Source of the DNA: Kitagawia praeruptora
Lineage: Eukaryota; Streptophyta; Magnoliopsida; Apiales; Apiaceae
DNA: 64,000 nucleotides
Direction: 5' to 3'
Assembly (NCBI GenBank): GCA_037693485.1
Contig: CM075344.1
Location: 20,544,501 to 20,608,500 of the forward strand
A program made the translations under genes and the position numbers. The notes under the pieces were generated by a model, which was not told where the DNA came from, made no database searches, and worked only from the letters and a program-made list of their open reading frames with translations. Below are positions 58,809 through 64,000 of this stretch, piece by piece; the first letter of the stretch is position 1; each line of letters begins with the position of its first letter.

Positions 58809-59751
58809 TGTGGCATCCCATAATCCGGGGTACAGATTTGGGCCCACTAACCACAATCCACACAACAAATACCTGGATATAAACATAATATAATAATAAA
58901 ATACCCCTGCTCCAAGACCGCTTACAGGTTATGGTATGAAACAACTATCAAATTACACCTTTACAGTCCAATCTCTGAATAAAATTATTACACAAATAAA
59001 TAACAACTAGTCCTTCTATTGAATCAACTAACCAACCTCTGACGAGCTCAAACCACTACCCGGCGAAACCAACAACTCGAACGTCACCTCTCGCTGGAAT
59101 AGGAAAACTCATCAACACAAGGTCCACTAATCTCCTCTATTAACTGAAGAAAAATAAACAAGCAAGAGTGAGCCAACAATGCTCAGCAAGTGTAAACATT
59201 GACAGCAATATCAAGAACAATATAGGTTCTGATCAACAAGAATAATCATCATACGGTACGAAAGAAATCAGCTGAAGAAATAAAAATATTGTAACTCCCA
59301 GATGAGCCAACAGGACTCCACTAAAATAAAATGTATCAACAATGAGAACTGATAAAAGTTCTGATAATTCAAGGTAATCATAATAGGCTTCAGGGGAATC
59401 AGGTTTGAAGCAACTCAACCTCAATATATGGATTAGAATTGGATTTTTATATATATTTTAAAAACAATAAGGTTAGGCTGCTGATCAGTCACGCACTAAC
59501 CCCGGACAAACGCACACAGCAATGTCCTTTAATGGATCCACGGCACACATTGGCCTTAACATCTGACCACGAATCTGGTCTCCCCGAAGGGACATCTGTT
59601 GACCATTAAACTGGTCTCCCCGAAGGGACATCTGTTGACCATTAAACTGGTCTCCCCGAAGGGACATCTGAAAAAAACATTCCAATTCTAAATCCAACGC
59701 ACTAGGTGTCGGAACAATCGACCACCCTTAACACAACAACTAACTGGAAAC
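58809..59751 (-). mobile_element. Truncated copy of TE-B
   Basis: Starts with the same TGTGGCATCCCATAATCCGG after ATATG and follows 18193-19134 almost exactly, including the 36-bp tandem array (59575-59669). It stops at CTGGAAAC, where CACTA sequence takes over. The remaining 4.5 kb and the right inverted end are missing. Confidence 0.9.
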
Positions 59752-60526
59752 ATTTCATGAGGTGACCGGAATCTAAGTTTTAATATGTATTTCGAAATTT
59801 TGTTTTAGCCAATTTATAGATCTTAGGTTGTAGATGCTTATGTATTAATTTTTTTTTTTTGTAAAAAATTCAGTTTGGCCGAAATAACTACTGTTGGCCG
59901 GAATCGTAGCAACATGTTGCATAAGTTAGCAAATTGCATAAAAAAATTAGATGTAAATATAGTTGATCTGTAATCTGTTGCTTTTCAAAAAAAAACTGGG
60001 ACATGTTAAATTCAACAAAATTCGGTTGAATTTTTAAAATCAACGAAAACAGGTTGAATCTATAAGTTCAATGAAAAAAAAAATTTAATCAACCAAATCT
60101 TGTTGATTTTGATAGAACTAAATGTAACAAGATTCGGTTGAATTTAATCCACAGAGACACGTGGCAAGATGATTAATCGACGAAATTTGGTTGATTATGG
60201 TAGGATTAAATTCAACAATTTTCCGTTGATTATGTTACCATTGGTGGGAAAATGTTTTTTTTGGTGAAATTCAAAATTGAAATTTCAAATTTTTCGAAAA
60301 TGCTCAAGGACATTTTCAACGGAAAATGGTTGAAAATGGGACCAACAAAATCAACGGGAAGTCGTTGAATTTAACCTTAAATTCAACCGAAATGCTAATT
60401 TCAACGGTCTTATATTCAACATGAAGGAATTTGTTGAATTTATGGTAAATGTAACGGAATCTTGTTGTAAATAGCATAAATTCAACAGAATTTTACCCGT
60501 TGAATTTAGCCGCTTTTCTAGTAGTG
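59752..60526. mobile_element. Partial CACTA element (right end only)
   Basis: The right terminus TTTTCTAGTAGTG is the inverse of CACTACTAGAAAA, a common plant CACTA end. Inside are many TTCAAC / GTTGAATTT words in both orientations (for example at about 60005, 60130, 60180, 60240, 60350, 60420 and 60495), its own family of subterminal repeats, different from those at 53590. There is no left CACTA end at the junction with TE-B, so it was truncated by a deletion. No transposase is seen. Confidence 0.8.
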
Positions 60527-63500
60527 ATATCATATGTTTCTATTTTTGTTTACAAGTATCATCTTCCTTTGTTGTTCTTTTCAGCTATACCCATATTTTA
60601 TCTATCTATGAATTTGTGTAGAATTACGATGAATTGGATTTGCAAAGATGAAACTCTTGCTTTAGCCATTGAAAGAAAGGTATATTTATTTATAGGCATT
60701 TCTTTGATAGTGGTCTTGCATGGTACTAGTATTATAACCTATTTAACTCAAATTTGTCAGATAAGAATACTTGAAGTTGCAATGAATTTAACGATGTAAT
60801 TGTTTAGAACACCTCAGGTTGTTTGGTTTGTTGATTGCAAATGGTATGCCCTTTTTTCATATCTGTGTTACTTGATTATATACGTTTGTATATGTATTTC
60901 GATTGAATGTTGCAACAGGTACACGACTAGGTGATTATCTAAGCTCTCAGGTTTTCTCTCCTTGTCAAGTTCCTCAATGGTAAAAAACATTTTAGACTAC
61001 TCCAGGTCTATTTGATAGGTTCTTGGTATATATTATATTATTGTTAAGTTATTTGATAGGTTGTTGGTATTGTAGGTTTGTAGGTAATTTTTTATTGTCC
61101 GCCTCTCCATCCTGATTTTGACTCTGTGTTTTTTTATTCTTCTTTCTAGTGCGACTGATTCCATGATTCCAATATGTGACAACAAAGGTTTAAATTACGG
61201 ACACCATCAATAATAATATATATGTAATAGTTCGAGAAGTGGTATGGAAGTATATCATGTCGGGTGCTAATTGTAGTATGTAAACTTCTACTTTTTGATA
61301 AAAGGTTATTATATAAAATTTAAGACAGTAATGAAAAGAACGAGGAAATAAAATAATAGATTTATCAAGTACACATGAAATTATTGTTTATCCTATGTAC
61401 TAGTATTATGGAAGTTTGAGGTTTAGCCTGTGAATTTGCTATTACTCTAGCCAAATACAAGAGCTTTAATGGCAACCTACAGCTCTCTTTGGGTTTGTTT
61501 CTTATTACTGGAGCTTCCTCCTCAATGCCCTCGACAACTATGAGAGGGTTTGGATTGACACCAACTTTCCAGTAAAGAGGGACATGAAAATATTTACTTT
61601 GGATGCTTATGCAAATGGAGTACCAAAAGTATTGCATATGGAGTAATTAAGGTATTAGAACTTGTATATACGATCCTCAACCCGTATAACAGTAACTCTT
61701 AACTTCATTATGGATTATTATTTTAGTTTGTTGAATATTTTAGCTAATTTTAAATTTCACTCGCTCAAAGTATATTACTCAGTCTTTAGTTGATAATAGG
61801 TTTGTTTAAATATATTACTCTATTTTAAAATGCTGGTGAAATATTAAGAAAAGATCGAACTCAGGATTATAGTAGTAAAAACTTTTGATCTCCTTTTATC
61901 AATTATATTAGTCATTATATTATTAAGTAGTAGGTACAATTTAATCTCGAGTGCGTAACTTTTTTTTTTTGAATAATCTTATGGCTTCTCTCATAATTGT
62001 TCAATTTTCTTCATTTTTAAATGTAACGGTCTTGTTTCTATGATAAATTTATGTTACATCTAAAACAATCAATTAAATCTACACTAATTATCATATGCAT
62101 GATTGATCGCTCGACTTTCATGCATTGTGCGTACTATATGCCGTTACTGGTATTAATTCTTTTTCTATATTTAAATCAAGTAAATAACTTGCACTTTTGT
62201 ACTACTTGTGAAGTTTGCACGGTTGTGCAGTTAGTAGGAAGCCACTTGACTTCGATTGCTATGCTTTGACTTATATCAATATCTATTTTGTGTGTATACA
62301 TATAAGTATGTATAATTTGTTTTATTATTTTTTATTGGCAAGAAGACGTGCTCACTTCTCATACATCACTGATTTCTTGTAGTGATTACTTGCTTGTAAA
62401 ATATATTTTATATAAATTTTTTTAAAAAGCAATGTAGGTGGAGTTAAACTAGAAAAGATTAGACTACAATAAAATGTATTTTTTAATCACAATTATGCAA
62501 AAAAAAAATTGGTCTTGCTAAGCAGGTCTTAACTCCGTATTAGTAGGATACAATTCGCTTTAATAGAGCTTGTACGGATTTGTTTTGGGCACATTCCAAA
62601 AGGTCTCATTCTAATTTAGTTAACTAGCAATCTGCCCACACCCACTTGATTTATAGTTGTTTTTGGGGACATTCCAAAAGGTCTCATTGTAATTTAGTTA
62701 ACTTTATTAACTAGCAATGTTTTTGGGGGACATTCCAAAAGGTCTCATTCTAATTAATTTGGTTAACTGGCTGTTTATTAAGTAGCAATCTGCCTCTCCT
62801 ATAGGACAACTCCTAATAATCTTCCCATTCACACATCTTGCTCGACACGTGCTGAATCTGCCTCCTTTCCATGTGACTCCCCCTTGACCTATAGTGGAAA
62901 TCGACATGGCTCCCCCTAGTCCGATACTACAAAGTCCATCTGCTCCCCTTAATCTTAAGCCCAATCGTGGATCCATTGTGGAGCCCATGTTAAGATGGTT
63001 ATAGACCATTAGGACTAGCTTGCTCAGCCGGCCTTAACTCCATTAGTATAATATTGTCTGTTTTGGGTCCAAACACGACAAAATTATTTTTGGTCATATT
63101 CAAAAGAACAAATTCTAATGTAATTAATTGGCTGCTTATTAACCACAAATGTGGGACAACTCCTAACAAAAAAACAGTATGTCATATTAAAAGCATATAG
63201 AAAGCAATACATTTATAACAAAGCAAATAGACCAATGAATATGGATGTTGGGCTGATTTCACCCTAGTTACTTAGTCGTTCTTCAAAAATATTTAATTAT
63301 TTTTTATTAAAAAATTATTGTCTATTATTTGAGTTTCAAAGTAGCATTTTAAATTATTTGGTCTTTTTCAATCAAATAAACATGTTGTAAGTAAGGAAAA
63401 ACATTGTTACCATAAAAACTGAACAAAAATTGATAAAAAAAAATTGTAGATAGAATATTTATTTATAATGTTTTATTTTTGGGAGAATAAATAATTATTT

Positions 63501-64000
63501 GTTTATTTAACACCATTTTGTTGATCTAATATCATAATTTACTACTCCCTCCCTAGCTTACAAAATTCTGGTACAATTTTGAAATAAAAATTATTTCTAT
63601 TAGTTGTCCATTTCAGTTTTTAATATAATTTTTAAAAAAATATTCAAAATTACCTTTTAATCTCATATTTTCGAAATCAACTCTATTTAAGATATATCCA
63701 ATTTACGTTTACAAGATTAACTCTATTCCACATATTTTATTCTATTAATGCATTAAAAATTACATGTAAATGAAAGGTTTCTATTAACAATAAATTTTTA
63801 TAATATGCCTAATTTTTTGAAAGTGGATTAGTATATTGAAATGGAGGGAATATACTTTTATCATGCATTACATTAAAATGATCTAAACTAATTTTAGTTC
63901 TTAGATGTAATTAGTTTTTATGTTAAGAAATATGAAAGTAATGATTTAGAAGATCTAATAAATGGCAATTTAACTACTATCAAAGTTGGTTGGGTTCTCT
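60527..64000. repeat. Tandem unit, last copy (unit about 2570-6110, runs off window)
   Basis: Resumes at CATATGTTTCTATTTTTG and stays collinear to the window end. It carries the exon-like segments (ORF 60608-60799), the 3484-type block (61365-61637 minus), the poly-T tract, a shortened internal repeat block (62580-63130) and the unit MITE. The F-box plus arm would follow just outside the window. Confidence 0.92.
63545..63850. mobile_element. Stowaway-like MITE in tandem unit (last copy)
   Basis: Same element as at 5650-5955. The flank and private differences are shared with copy D (39770), pointing to a close relation between these two copies. Confidence 0.7.

Noticed and set aside
1..64000. 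CRISPR-like or bacterial defence system
   Set aside because: Repeats are long and mobile-element derived, there is no regular repeat-spacer pattern, and the gene remnants and transposons are plant families.

Overview
The window reads as nuclear DNA of a flowering plant, most likely a eudicot. It is AT-rich, has no long intact genes, and is packed with plant-type mobile elements: LTR retrotransposons, CACTA, Mutator-like, hAT-like and Stowaway-like elements. The recognisable gene remnants are also plant families (F-box, HMA5-like copper ATPase, UGT85-like glycosyltransferase, zeaxanthin epoxidase). I cannot name the species. I see no functional full-length protein-coding gene, tRNA, rRNA, CRISPR array or bacterial-type operon.

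The backbone is a head-to-tail array of an unusual unit of about 8.05 kb. Copy 1 (1-8051) is complete. Copy 2 (8052-13468) stops at unit position about 5340. Further copies or parts lie at 13469-13664, 16578-18192, 23692-27885, 36674-42162, 42163-43165, 43413-49379, 49380-50911, 57193-58808 and 60527-64000 (cut by the window edge). By eye the copies differ at roughly one to a few percent of sites. Each full unit holds a set of exon-like segments of unknown nature (unit 2620-3230), a block of short internal repeats (about 4590-5260), a Stowaway-like MITE (5650-5955), and two F-box pseudogenes facing each other tail to tail. These form an inverted repeat whose second arm runs over the unit boundary into the next copy.

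Mobile DNA breaks the array. (1) 13665-16577 and 50912-57192 are two copies of a truncated long-LTR element. The second copy alone carries a 3.36 kb CACTA transposon (53572-56935) with fragments of three unrelated host genes inside. (2) 18193-23691 is a 5.5 kb element with perfect 37-bp terminal inverted repeats, a 5-bp target duplication and a chromovirus-like pol C-terminus remnant. A truncated second copy (58809-59751) is cut by a partial CACTA element (59752-60526). (3) 27886-36673 is a minus-strand Ty3/gypsy retrotransposon, Tat-like by its gag and RT motifs. Its LTRs are nearly identical, its gag-pol is decayed and cut short after the RT catalytic motif, and it is peppered with a GC-rich palindrome (GGGCGCGCCC and variants). 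(4) A 247-bp piece of that LTR (43166-43412) was copied with the tandem unit. Small elements (26334-27048 Mutator-like, 46348-46801 hAT-like, 20795-21077 Stowaway) are present in only one copy each.

Presence and absence of these insertions among the copies gives a relative history. The F-box inverted pair and the unit MITE came before amplification. The two long-LTR elements inserted next and were co-duplicated. The Tat-like element inserted and one LTR piece was co-duplicated. The gene-capturing CACTA, the Mutator-like and the hAT-like elements came last. The most notable observations are the palindrome-studded retrotransposon, the multi-gene CACTA capture, the array of stem-loops with matched stem changes in the long-LTR elements, and the repeatedly amplified F-box inverted repeat.
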